Of a stretch of DNA of 64,000 bases, positions 7,741-16,139 are shown one piece after another. The notes under the pieces were generated by a model. The model was not told where the DNA came from and did not search any database. It saw only the letters and a list, made by a program, of their open reading frames with translations. Numbering within the stretch: the first letter of the stretch is position 1; every line of letters starts with the position of its first letter. This DNA is from Thermoanaerobaculia bacterium. Its GTDB lineage: Bacteria > Acidobacteriota > Thermoanaerobaculia > Multivoradales > Multivoraceae. Made by a program: the position numbers and the translations under genes. The stretch lies in assembly GCA_022822365.1 (NCBI GenBank), contig JAJEBV010000016.1, forward strand, positions 215,051 through 279,050, in the 5' to 3' direction.

Positions 7741-9783
7741 TTACTCCAGCGCCAACGCCACCAGGGCCGGGATTTGTTCCCCGCGGCCCGCGCCGACGGT
7801 AAAGGCCACGTACTGCCGCCCTTCGTGGAGGTAGGTCATCGGCGTGCCGTGCGGGGTCGGTTCCACGCGATGCTCCCAGAGCTTGGCGCCGTCCCGCTTG
7901 TCGTAGGCGCGGATGTGGCCGGCGTTGCCCATGAAGGTCATCCGGCTCGGGTCGTAGTCGGCCTGGATGATGAAGATCAGGTCCTTCGTCAGCACGAGAC
8001 CGCCGTTCGAGAGGATGCCGTGGGAGGCACTGCCCAGGTCGGGCAGGTCGAGGTGGGCGATCGCGGGATGGTCCTTCGGCCCCGGACCGTGGGCGACCTG
8101 CCACAGGTGCTCGCCGGTGTTCAGGTCGATCGCGGTGATCCGGCTGTAGGGCGGCTTGACCAGGGGAAGACCGCGCGGCCCGTCCACGAGGTTGAGAGCA
8201 TCGACGTAGCGGAACTCGGAGCGGGCCGCGTCGGCCGGCTGCACGCCGAAGCTCATCACCTTGGTCATCGACGGCACGTAGAGGATGCCGGCCTCGGGAT
8301 CGACCGCCGCGCCCCTCCAGTTCGCCCCGCCGGCGGCGGACGGCAGCGTCAGCACGCCGAGCTTGCCGCCTTCCCTGACCTCGAGCGGCGGCGTGAAGAT
8401 CGGCCCCAGCACGTAGTCCTCGGCGATCTCGAGCGCCTCTGCGCGCAGCTCCGGCGTGAAGTCGATCAGGTCGTCCTCGGTCATGCCGAGCCGCTCGAAG
8501 GGCGCGGGCTTCGTCGGCATCGGCTGGGTCGGCGAGCTCCACTCGCCGGGCACCGCCGTCTGCGGCACCGGGATCTCGTCGATCGGCCACACGGGCTCGC
8601 CCGTCTCCCGGTCGAAGACGTAGGTGAGGCCCTGCTTGCTGACAAGAGCCACAGCCTCGATCTCGCGGCCATCGACCGTGATGTCGACCAGGTTCGGGGC
8701 CGAAGCCAGGTCGTAGTCCCACAGGCCGTGGCGGACCGCCTGGAAGTGCCACTTTCGCTCGCCGGTGCGGGCATCGAGCGCCACCAGGCTCTCCGCGAAC
8801 AGGTTGTCGCCGCGCCGGTGGCCGCCGTACCAGTCGTTCGTCGGCGTCGACACCGGCAGGTAGACGAAGCCGAGCTCGTCGTCGCAGCTCATCATCGTCC
8901 ACACGTTCGTGTTCCCGGAATACTCCCAGGAACCGTCGAGCCAGGTGTCGTTGCCGAACTCGCCGGGCTGCGGAATCGTGTGGAAGATCCAGCGCATCTC
9001 CCCGGTCCGCACGTCGTAGCCGCGGACGTGGCCGGGCGGCATCTTCGGTCCCCGGGGACCGTCGGAGATGACCGAGCCGAGCACGATGACGTCGGCGCAG
9101 ACGATCGGCGGCGCCGAGTGGGTGTACTGGCGCTCGTTGATCTCGCGGCCCAGGCCGACGGCGGTGTTCACCATGCCGCCGTCGCCGAAGGCCGGGTCGG
9201 GCTGGCCGGTCGTTCTGTCGAGCGAGATCAGGCGGCGGTGGTGGGCGGCGTAGATCAGGCGCTCGACGGCTTTGCCGTCGATCTCCCCGCGCCAGTACTC
9301 GAGCCCGCGCTGCTGGAAACCCGCGTTCGCCGGACGGCCGGCGTCGTAGCTCCTTGGGTCGTAGACCCAGCGGGTCTCACCGGTGCCCGGGTCGATCGCC
9401 GCCACCTGGCTGAGGGAGGTCGTGATGTAGAGGGCGCCGCCGATGTAGAGCGGCGTGCTCTTGTACATGCCGCCGCGGTACTCCGTGTCGGCCTCCGTCT
9501 CGACCGACGTCCAGCGCCAGACTTCGCGCAGCCGGTCGACGTTGGACGGGTCGATCTGGTCGAGGGGCGAGTACTTGGTCGACGCGCGGTCGGCGGCGTA
9601 GTGGCGCCACTTGCCGACCGCGTCGCCGCCAGGGCCGGGATCGGAGTCGCCGCCGCACCCGGAGGCCAGGATCAGCAGGACAGCTGCGCTCACGGCTATC
9701 GCAGAACCAGAAGCCGGCCAGAGGGCCGGCGCACCGGCAATCGATGAAGACGTGGAGGCGCGGGAGGCCTTGTTGAGCAACAT
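7741..9783 (-). CDS. PQQ-dependent dehydrogenase lipoprotein (glucose dehydrogenase-like)
   Basis: A 680-residue quinoprotein with an eight-bladed propeller. The start of the mature protein (WRHYAADRASTKYSPLDQI) and repeated W-docking segments such as AIDPGTGETRWVYDP and ALDARTGERKWHFQ are typical. It should oxidise an alcohol or sugar with pyrroloquinoline quinone in the periplasm. LLILASGCGG is a lipobox. No CxxCH heme motif is present, unlike the quinoprotein at 29575. The ATG at 9783 lacks a ribosome binding site and places a copy of the dispersed hairpin repeat in the n-region; a GTG at 9693 just before the hydrophobic core is an alternative start. Confidence 0.85.
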   Translation of the reverse strand: MLLNKASRASTSSSIAGAPALWPASGSAIAVSAAVLLILASGCGGDSDPGPGGDAVGKWRHYAADRASTKYSPLDQIDPSNVDRLREVWRWTSVETEADTEYRGGMYKSTPLYIGGALYITTSLSQVAAIDPGTGETRWVYDPRSYDAGRPANAGFQQRGLEYWRGEIDGKAVERLIYAAHHRRLISLDRTTGQPDPAFGDGGMVNTAVGLGREINERQYTHSAPPIVCADVIVLGSVISDGPRGPKMPPGHVRGYDVRTGEMRWIFHTIPQPGEFGNDTWLDGSWEYSGNTNVWTMMSCDDELGFVYLPVSTPTNDWYGGHRRGDNLFAESLVALDARTGERKWHFQAVRHGLWDYDLASAPNLVDITVDGREIEAVALVSKQGLTYVFDRETGEPVWPIDEIPVPQTAVPGEWSSPTQPMPTKPAPFERLGMTEDDLIDFTPELRAEALEIAEDYVLGPIFTPPLEVREGGKLGVLTLPSAAGGANWRGAAVDPEAGILYVPSMTKVMSFGVQPADAARSEFRYVDALNLVDGPRGLPLVKPPYSRITAIDLNTGEHLWQVAHGPGPKDHPAIAHLDLPDLGSASHGILSNGGLVLTKDLIFIIQADYDPSRMTFMGNAGHIRAYDKRDGAKLWEHRVEPTPHGTPMTYLHEGRQYVAFTVGAGRGEQIPALVALALE
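9710..9738 (-). repeat. Dispersed hairpin repeat, copy 2, inside a signal-peptide region
   Basis: Minus-strand GCCGGTGCGCCGGCCCTCTG, continuing GCCGGC: stem GCCGGCC/GGCCGGC with a CTCT loop. If the quinoprotein starts at 9783, it is translated in frame as AGAPALWPAS. Confidence 0.55.
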
Positions 9784-9854
9784 CCGGCGAGTCTACGTGC
9801 CCATCCTGTACGCTAAGCGGCCTTCAGAAACAGGGCGTTAGAGGAGAACAAGAC

Positions 9855-11150
9855 ATGGCATGGGACTTCGAAACAGACGCTGAATTCCAGGACAAGCTGG
9901 ACTGGATGGACGAGTTCGTCACCAACGAGATCGAACCGCTTCGATTCGTTCTCGGCAGTCCCTACGACCTCTCCTGCCCCAAGCGCCAGAAGCTGATCCC
10001 GCCGCTCCAGGAAGAGGTCAGGAAGCGCCAGCTCTGGGCCTGCCATCTCGGGCCCGAACTCGGCGGCCAGGGTTACGGCCAGGTCAAGCTGGCGCTGATG
10101 AACGAGATCCTCGGCCGCTCGCCGCACGCGCCGATCGTCTTCGGTTGCCAGGCGCCGGACTCGGGCAACGCCGAGATCATCGCCCACTACGGCACGGACG
10201 AGCAGAAGGCGCGCTACCTGCAACCCCTGCTCGACAACAGGATGGTCTCCGCCTACTCGATGACGGAGCCGCACGGCGGCTCGGATCCGAAGGTGTTCAC
10301 GACCCGCGCCGTCCTCGACGGCGACGAGTGGGTGATCAACGGCGAGAAGTGGTTCTCCTCGAACGCCCGCTACGCCTCCCTGCTGGTCGTCATGGTGGTC
10401 ACCGACCCGGACGCGCCTCCCTACAACAGGATGTCGATGTTCCTGGTGCCCAAGGACACGCCGGGCGTCAAGATCATCCGCAACGTCGCGGTCGGCACCG
10501 GCAACGAGGACGGCTCGCACGGCTACGTCCGCTACACGGACGTGCGGGTGCCCAAGGATCATCTGCTTGGCCAGCGCGGCCAGGGCTTCGTGGTCGCCCA
10601 GACCCGCCTCGGCGGGGGCCGCATCCACCACGCGATGCGCACGATCGCCAAGGTCCGCACTGCCTTCGACCAGATGTGCGAGCGGGTGCTGTCCCGGGAA
10701 ACGCAGGGAGAACTGCTGGCGCAGAAGCAGCTCGTGCAGGAGAAGATCGCCGATTCCTGGGCGCAGATCGAGCAGTTCCGGCTCTTCGTGCTCCAGACCG
10801 CCTGGAAGATCGACAAGTACAAGGACTACCGGATGGTCCGCAAGGACATCTCGGCGGTCAAGGCGGTCATGCCGAAGGTCTACCTCGACGTCTTCTCACG
10901 GGCGCTGATGATCCACGGCTCGCTCGGCGTCTCGAACGAGATGACCTTCTCGGCGGGCGTCGTCGATTCGTTCCACATGGCCCTTGCCGACGGACCGACC
11001 GAGGTCCACAAGATCACGGTGGCGAAGCAGATCCTCCGCGAGTACGCGGGCACGGACGACCTCTTCCCGACCACCCACCTGCTCAAGCTGCGGCAGGCGG
11101 CGTACGAGAAGTACGCGGACGCGCTGGAGCTCGAGGTCGCTGCTCTCTAG
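9855..11150 (+). CDS. Acyl-CoA dehydrogenase family protein
   Basis: A 431-residue flavoprotein of the acyl-CoA dehydrogenase superfamily. Visible motifs: the FAD/substrate region AYSMTEPHGGSDP, the INGEKWFSSNA stretch, and the C-terminal SLGVSNEM and DGPTEVHKITVAKQIL signatures. The DGPTEVH form is typical of the ACAD10/11-like branch, so the substrate may be a branched or hydroxylated acyl-CoA rather than a straight-chain one. The ATG follows GAGGAG by 8 bases. It is divergently placed from the quinoprotein, with about 70 bases between. Confidence 0.88.
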   Translation: MAWDFETDAEFQDKLDWMDEFVTNEIEPLRFVLGSPYDLSCPKRQKLIPPLQEEVRKRQLWACHLGPELGGQGYGQVKLALMNEILGRSPHAPIVFGCQAPDSGNAEIIAHYGTDEQKARYLQPLLDNRMVSAYSMTEPHGGSDPKVFTTRAVLDGDEWVINGEKWFSSNARYASLLVVMVVTDPDAPPYNRMSMFLVPKDTPGVKIIRNVAVGTGNEDGSHGYVRYTDVRVPKDHLLGQRGQGFVVAQTRLGGGRIHHAMRTIAKVRTAFDQMCERVLSRETQGELLAQKQLVQEKIADSWAQIEQFRLFVLQTAWKIDKYKDYRMVRKDISAVKAVMPKVYLDVFSRALMIHGSLGVSNEMTFSAGVVDSFHMALADGPTEVHKITVAKQILREYAGTDDLFPTTHLLKLRQAAYEKYADALELEVAAL

Positions 11151-11198
11151 CAGCCAGCGGCGCACATTCACCACGTAGCGTTCCACGGCGCAAGCTGC

Positions 11199-11204
11199 TA
11201 CATT
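11199..11204 (+). promoter_or_regulatory. TACATT -10-like element close to a start codon
   Basis: TACATT ends 9 bases before the ATG at 11214, which has no recognisable ribosome binding site. A transcript from it would be leaderless or nearly so. No convincing -35 box is seen. Confidence 0.35.
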
Positions 11205-11213
11205 CTGCTCGCC

Positions 11214-11555
11214 ATGTTCAAGAACTTCATGTTTGCGATCGCGTACATTCTCGGCGCAGGTTGGTGGGCCAGTCAGGCCATGGTCGACGCGGCGGCCGGG
11301 TCCTGGTGGAACCTCCTCGCCTTCTTCGCCGTCCTGACCTTCTTCCTGGTCCGCGTCGGCTGCATGGGCGGCAGCGAGGAAGACGCCCAGAAGATGGGCA
11401 ACGTCTTCTCGATCATCATCGCCGTGGCCTTGCTGGTCATCGCGGGGATGGGACTGGCCGGCGGCGACGGGAGCATCGCGAACGTGGTCTTCGCGCTCCT
11501 GTTCGCCGTCGTGGCCGGACTCGGCCTGCGCGCGACCGCCGCCGCGCACGCCTAA
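11214..11555 (+). CDS. Small multi-pass membrane protein, unknown function
   Basis: A 113-residue protein that is almost entirely hydrophobic, with four likely membrane segments (about 5-25, 30-48, 63-80, 87-108) separated by short loops, including a GCMGGSEEDAQKMG loop. I do not recognise a family. It is followed after 18 bases by a lipoprotein gene and probably shares its transcript. The absence of a ribosome binding site and the close TACATT element suggest a leaderless message. Confidence 0.6.
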   Translation: MFKNFMFAIAYILGAGWWASQAMVDAAAGSWWNLLAFFAVLTFFLVRVGCMGGSEEDAQKMGNVFSIIIAVALLVIAGMGLAGGDGSIANVVFALLFAVVAGLGLRATAAAHA

Positions 11556-11573
11556 GACTACGGAGAAACGCAA

Positions 11574-12092
11574 ATGCTCCTCGACCTCGCGAAGAACCGC
11601 CACACCCTGACTTTGGTGGCAGCCCTGCTGCTGCTCCCGCTTGGCGCATGCGGCGGCGCCGGCGACGACCATGCGGACCACGGCCACATGGAAGGCGACA
11701 TGGACCACGCCGAAGAAGTGGCCGACGACGGCGCGCCGCGCGTCTACTTCGTGGGACTGGAGAACCACGCCACGATCCCCAGCCTGATCAACCTGCAGTT
11801 CGCGGCCGAGAACTTCATCATCGAACCGGTGGGCGACGGCGCGATCAACGAGGGCGCGGGCCACTACCACATCGCGATCGACGGAGAGTGCCTGGAGCCG
11901 GGCATCGTGATCCCGACAGCGGACCCGTGGATCCACTTCGGAGACGGCTCGGACTCGATCGAGATCGAACTCAGCCCCGGCGAGCACTACCTCTGCCTGC
12001 AGATCGGCGATGGCGAGCACCGTACGCTCGACGAGCCGGGCCTGTCGCAGTACATCATGGTGCACGTGGAGGAAGAGGCGGCGACCGAGTAG
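11574..12092 (+). CDS. DUF4399 lipoprotein with His-rich linker
   Basis: A 172-residue envelope lipoprotein. The signal peptide ends in LGACGG; the next 25 residues are rich in His, Asp and Glu (DDHADHGHMEGDMDHAEE), a possible metal-binding linker. From about residue 55 a DUF4399 domain is recognised by VGLENHATIPS, AGHYHIAID and the LSPGEHYLCLQIGDGEH segment. The family has no established function. GGAG lies 8 bases before the ATG. Confidence 0.72.
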   Translation: MLLDLAKNRHTLTLVAALLLLPLGACGGAGDDHADHGHMEGDMDHAEEVADDGAPRVYFVGLENHATIPSLINLQFAAENFIIEPVGDGAINEGAGHYHIAIDGECLEPGIVIPTADPWIHFGDGSDSIEIELSPGEHYLCLQIGDGEHRTLDEPGLSQYIMVHVEEEAATE

Positions 12093-12097
12093 CCCCG

Positions 12098-14197
12098 CTA
12101 CTCGAAGAAGAACGGGCTGGTCCAGGCGGCGCCGCCGTCTTTCTGGACCACGCGAAGGTAGAGATAGCCGCCAGTCTGAAACCCTGGCAGCGGCACGGTC
12201 AGGCTGCACTCCCGCTCACCTTCCCCGCATAGCGCCTCGCCCGTCAGGGCGCCCGCGCCGGCCGCGCCCTGGCGGCTGACGACTTCGATGCGCGCGATCT
12301 CTCCGGGCGCAACCGCCCGCACGACCAGCGTCGTTTGCGGCACGCCAGCGATCGGTCCTACCGTGCCCGCGGCGGCCGCGGCCGCGGGAATGTCCGCGCC
12401 GATCGGCCAGCCGGCGTAGCTCGCCCGCACGACGATTCGCGGTCCGTTCGTGGCATACGTGCGACGCGCCAGGAGCGCCTCGTGGATCCCTTCCCGGGTC
12501 ACTTCGTCACTCAGGATCGCCGCGAGACCGCCGCTCGGCGACGCCAGGTGACCCAGGCCCGGATGCCCGTCGTGGCCGTCGCTCGAGCCCACGAATCCGA
12601 GCCGGTAGCCTCGATCGAGAGCGTCGCGGACGAAGTTGCCGGCCAGGGCGTTCCGGACGACCGTGCCCGGCGAGTCGGCAGCCTCGCTCGATCCGTGGAC
12701 GGACACGACCTCGGTGACGGGTTCGAGTCCGGCCGGCGGCGGCGAAGACCAGTCGGTGGCGATCGGAGCCCCGGCCGAATGGTGGGCGAAGGTCAGCGCC
12801 CGCACGTCGTCGAGGCCGGCCCATAGTTCGTGCGGCTCGTCGTATCGCTCGTCGATCGCGCTGAGAAGCAGGCCGGCCGCGGCCTCGGCCGTCGGCTCGA
12901 AGAAGACGACGTGGCGATGGCCTTCAACCCAGTTGGTCCACTCGTAACCGGCCAGCGCGACGAAGCGGCCCGGTTCGTTGCGCGTCTCGGCCGCGTCCAG
13001 CGTCCGCCGCCAGATCGAGGGTTCACCGTCCATGAACCGCATGCCCCAGTGGTCGTGGTCGGTTACCGCCGCGGCGTCCAGGCCGGCCACCTCCCGCGCG
13101 TAGAGCAGCAGATCGTCCGGCGTCGCCGAGCCGTCGGAGAGGCCGGAGTGGTTCTGGAGATCAGCCCACAGGATGCGCCGCCCGGCCGGCGCTACGACCA
13201 GCGGGTTGCTCTCCGCTTCGAGTCCGGACTCGGCCGCGGCGTCCGTCAACCGACCGCTCACCCTGATCACGCCGCCGGCCTCCGGGGAGAGCCGAAGCGG
13301 AACGACGAGCCGGCCGCGATCCTCCGCGGCGAGGGCCAGGGAAACGACCGGCTCCACTTCGGCCTCGGAATGCCGGCCAGAAGGCCGGCGCACCGACACG
13401 ACGCGTGCAGGGACATGGCCTGAGACGGTCCCCGACTCGACCAGGTCGACGTCGGCAGGCAGGCGCAGCTCCACCGTCCCGGATGCCGCGGGCCAGCCGT
13501 TCCCCGCCGCATCGACCAGCGCCGCCGTGACCGTGACCCGGTCGCCCGGCCTAGCCGTCGAAGGCACATGAAGCAGCAACCGCGCCGGCGGCCCCGGCTT
13601 CACATCCACGGCGGGCGACTCCGCGATCAGTTCCCGCACTCCGTCGCCGTCGCCGTCGACCGCGACCCAGAAGCGCGACTCACGCTCGGCGTACCGGTCG
13701 GCCAGCGCGCCCGCCGGGCCGGCTCCGTACGTGATCACGACCTCCTCTCCTTCCGCGAGCGGCCGGCCGCCGACGCCGATCGCGAGCAACTGCTGATCCA
13801 GCGTTTCGGCCGAGAGCTCGACACCGACGGCGGCCGTCTCGATCGTCGTGTAGCCCAGCGCCTCCCGACGCTCCGTCTGCGGTGTGCTCCAGCCCCAGAA
13901 GGGGGACACCTGGAGGTGAACGGTTCCTCCGACCGCAACGCCCGCCGGCCCCGCCCTGTAGACGATCCGCCAGCTTCCCGGACTGCCCGCGACCGCCGGG
14001 CCCCTCAGGGCCTCGACGGTGGCGGTACCGCCGCCGTCGGCGGCCGAACGCGGCCGCAGCAGGTCGGCGCGCAGTTCTTCGACTACGTCGAACCGGGGCG
14101 AACGATCAGGCCAGTCGCCGTCGAGGGACTCTTCCGGCGCGGGCCCGCACGCGGCCACAAGCAGAAGCAGGACCGCCACGACTCGGAAACGAAGCAT
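12098..14197 (-). CDS. PHP/DUF3604-type metallohydrolase lipoprotein
   Basis: A 699-residue lipoprotein (LLLLVAACGP lipobox). The N-terminal half is beta-rich with Ig-like segments. From about residue 330 a PHP-like domain begins with WADLQNHSGLSDG and continues with AAVTDHDHWG and GYEWTNW, the pattern of DUF3604 proteins, so a metal-dependent hydrolase is expected; the substrate is unknown. The ATG at 14197 follows GAGAGG and is preferred to an upstream ATG at 14251 that would overlap the divergent gene. A 30-bp dispersed repeat lies inside the coding sequence and is translated in frame as VSVRRPSGRH. Confidence 0.75.
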   Translation of the reverse strand: MLRFRVVAVLLLLVAACGPAPEESLDGDWPDRSPRFDVVEELRADLLRPRSAADGGGTATVEALRGPAVAGSPGSWRIVYRAGPAGVAVGGTVHLQVSPFWGWSTPQTERREALGYTTIETAAVGVELSAETLDQQLLAIGVGGRPLAEGEEVVITYGAGPAGALADRYAERESRFWVAVDGDGDGVRELIAESPAVDVKPGPPARLLLHVPSTARPGDRVTVTAALVDAAGNGWPAASGTVELRLPADVDLVESGTVSGHVPARVVSVRRPSGRHSEAEVEPVVSLALAAEDRGRLVVPLRLSPEAGGVIRVSGRLTDAAAESGLEAESNPLVVAPAGRRILWADLQNHSGLSDGSATPDDLLLYAREVAGLDAAAVTDHDHWGMRFMDGEPSIWRRTLDAAETRNEPGRFVALAGYEWTNWVEGHRHVVFFEPTAEAAAGLLLSAIDERYDEPHELWAGLDDVRALTFAHHSAGAPIATDWSSPPPAGLEPVTEVVSVHGSSEAADSPGTVVRNALAGNFVRDALDRGYRLGFVGSSDGHDGHPGLGHLASPSGGLAAILSDEVTREGIHEALLARRTYATNGPRIVVRASYAGWPIGADIPAAAAAAGTVGPIAGVPQTTLVVRAVAPGEIARIEVVSRQGAAGAGALTGEALCGEGERECSLTVPLPGFQTGGYLYLRVVQKDGGAAWTSPFFFE
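13370..13399 (-). repeat. Dispersed hairpin repeat, copy 3, inside a coding sequence
   Basis: A 30-bp copy identical to those at 48438-48467 and 56071-56100, on the minus strand and in frame within the DUF3604 lipoprotein gene. Stem GCCGGCC/GGCCGGC, loop TTCT. Confidence 0.75.
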
Positions 14198-14250
14198 CCC
14201 GGGGATCCTCTCACGACCGGCGGCAACGGCTGTAGTCTGAACGCTGTCCA

Positions 14251-14814
14251 ATGCCCTACAAGATCGCCTTCATCGGCACCCATGGCGTCGGCAAGACGAC
14301 CCTGGCCTACGGACTCGCCGCGCGTCTGAAACGCCGCGACATCAACCTCGACGTCGTCGTGGAGGTGGCGCGACGCTGTCCGCTGCCGCTCAACGAGGGA
14401 ACGACCCTGGAGGCCCAGTCGTGGATCCTCCATTCCCAGATCGCCGACGAACTGGCCGCCGAGTCCCGGTCGCCGGTCGTGATCTGCGACCGCAGCATCC
14501 TCGACAACTACGTCTACCTTCTGTTCGCCCGCGGCCGCCAGCCGGCACTGGAGCCCCTGATCGAGTCCTGGTGCGCGACGTACGACCTGAAGGTCTACGT
14601 TCCGATCCTGCGCGGGAGCGAGGCGCAACCCGACGGCGTCCGCGCTGTCGACCCGGCCTTCCGGCAGCAGATCGACGACCGGCTCTGGAACGAACTGGAG
14701 GACCGCCGCATCGGGGTCCTCGTACTCGATCCGGAGCATCGGGAAAGCTGGCTCGACACGGTCGAGGAGGCGGTCGCGAACCAGCTCCGCATTCCCCAGC
14801 TCGACCTGCTCTGA
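14251..14814 (+). CDS. P-loop ATPase/kinase-like protein (AAA_28 type)
   Basis: A 187-residue single-domain NTPase. The Walker A motif is GTHGVGKTT at residues 9-17. A PVVICDRSILDNYVYLL segment around residue 77 resembles the Walker B/lid region of nucleoside-kinase-like proteins of the NadR/AAA_28 group. It might phosphorylate a nucleoside or small metabolite. It lacks a ribosome binding site, and a TAGTCT hexamer lies 12 bases before the ATG. It is divergent from the DUF3604 gene. Confidence 0.7.
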   Translation: MPYKIAFIGTHGVGKTTLAYGLAARLKRRDINLDVVVEVARRCPLPLNEGTTLEAQSWILHSQIADELAAESRSPVVICDRSILDNYVYLLFARGRQPALEPLIESWCATYDLKVYVPILRGSEAQPDGVRAVDPAFRQQIDDRLWNELEDRRIGVLVLDPEHRESWLDTVEEAVANQLRIPQLDLL

Positions 14815-14823
14815 GCTGCGTGC

Positions 14824-14845
14824 GGCCCGCGTATACTCGCGGGCC
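14824..14845 (+). promoter_or_regulatory. GC hairpin with a TATACT loop
   Basis: GGCCCGCG at 14824-14831 pairs with CGCGGGCC at 14838-14845 around the hexamer TATACT. It begins 9 bases after the ATPase stop and ends 88 bases before the nitronate monooxygenase start. It could terminate the former, or TATACT could be a -10 box for the latter; the sequence does not decide. Confidence 0.4.
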
Positions 14846-14933
14846 GAACACGAACCCGACCGTCGACCGACACGCCCCGCAGCCGACCTCGGCACCGTTG
14901 GCGCAGCCGGCCGCTGACTCGAGAGGAGCCGCC

Positions 14934-16124
14934 ATGTCCCGTCCCTTCCTGCGCACCGAACTCTGCGACATGCTCGGGATCGAGTATCCCGTGTTCTCCG
15001 CCGGCATGGGGCCCGTGGCGGGCGGCGCGGAGCCGGTCGCCAAGGCCGACCTGGTCGCGGCCGTGTCCGAGGCCGGCGGCCTGGGCGTGATCGGAGGCGT
15101 CGCCTACAGCCCCGAGGACCTGCGGGCCGAAATCAACAAGGTGCGCGCGAAGACGGACAAGCCGTTCGGCGTCGACCTGCTGCTGGCTTCGAACTTCCTG
15201 CACGTCAGGGGCGGCATCTTCTCGACGCCCGCGAAGAACGCGGGCAGCGAACAGGCCTCGCCGAGCCGCGACCTCGTGCCGCCGGAAACCCGCGACGCGC
15301 TCAGGAAGATGGCCGAGAACCTGGGCATCGAGTGGCTCGAGGCGCCGCCGCCGCCGCCGACCTGGGAGGTGCCCGAGGGCCAGAGCTACGCCGGCGCCCA
15401 GATGGAGGTCCTGTTGGAGGAGAAGGTACCGGTGTTCGCCTCAGGCCTCGGCTCCCCGGCGCCGTTCTCGAGGGCGCTCACGGACGCCGGCATCAAGATC
15501 GTCTCCCTGGTCGGCAATGCCCGCGCCGCCCGCCGGGTCGCCGAGGGCGGCGCCGACGTCGTCGTCGCCCAGGGCACCGAGGCCGGCGGCCACACCGGCA
15601 AGATCGGCACCCTGGCGCTTCTGCCCCAGGTCATGGACGCCGTGGCGCCGCTACCGGTCGTTGCGGCGGGCGGCGTCGCCGACGGCCGCGGACTGGCCGC
15701 GGTCATCGCCGCCGGCGCCATCGGCGCCTGGTGCGGTACGGCCTTCCTGGTCTCCGACGAGGCGAATCAGCCTGCTCTGCAGAAACAGCGCATCCTGGAG
15801 GCCGGCACGGAGGACACGGTGGTCACCCGTCTCTACAGCGGCAAGACGATGCGCAACATCACGAACCCGCTGATCGAGTCGTGGGAAGCGAGCGGCATCC
15901 GGGCGCTGCCGATGGGGCTTCAGGGCGTTCTCACCCGCGACCTGCTGCACTCCATCAGCGCCGCCGGCAGGGACGACCTGCTGATGAACGCCGCGGGACA
16001 GACGTCGGGCATGCTGACGGAGACGCGCCCGGCCAGCGAGATCCTGCACGAGATGGTCGCGGATGCTTCGCACCTCCTCGGTGCGCGGCTGTCGCAACGG
16101 GTTCAGGTCCAGGTCGCCGTCTAG
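14934..16124 (+). CDS. Nitronate monooxygenase family flavoprotein
   Basis: A 396-residue FMN-dependent TIM barrel of the nitronate monooxygenase/enoyl reductase II family. Motifs: an N-terminal YPVFSAGMGPVAGG, the EAGGHTG segment with the conserved His, then PVVAAGGVADGRG and GAWCGTAFL forming the FMN phosphate site. It should oxidise nitronates with O2; some relatives are 2-nitropropane dioxygenase-like oxidoreductases with other substrates. An insertion near residues 90-145 separates the first barrel strands. The ATG follows GAGAGGAG by 6 bases. Confidence 0.82.
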   Translation: MSRPFLRTELCDMLGIEYPVFSAGMGPVAGGAEPVAKADLVAAVSEAGGLGVIGGVAYSPEDLRAEINKVRAKTDKPFGVDLLLASNFLHVRGGIFSTPAKNAGSEQASPSRDLVPPETRDALRKMAENLGIEWLEAPPPPPTWEVPEGQSYAGAQMEVLLEEKVPVFASGLGSPAPFSRALTDAGIKIVSLVGNARAARRVAEGGADVVVAQGTEAGGHTGKIGTLALLPQVMDAVAPLPVVAAGGVADGRGLAAVIAAGAIGAWCGTAFLVSDEANQPALQKQRILEAGTEDTVVTRLYSGKTMRNITNPLIESWEASGIRALPMGLQGVLTRDLLHSISAAGRDDLLMNAAGQTSGMLTETRPASEILHEMVADASHLLGARLSQRVQVQVAV

Positions 16125-16139
16125 GAGACGCCAACCGGA

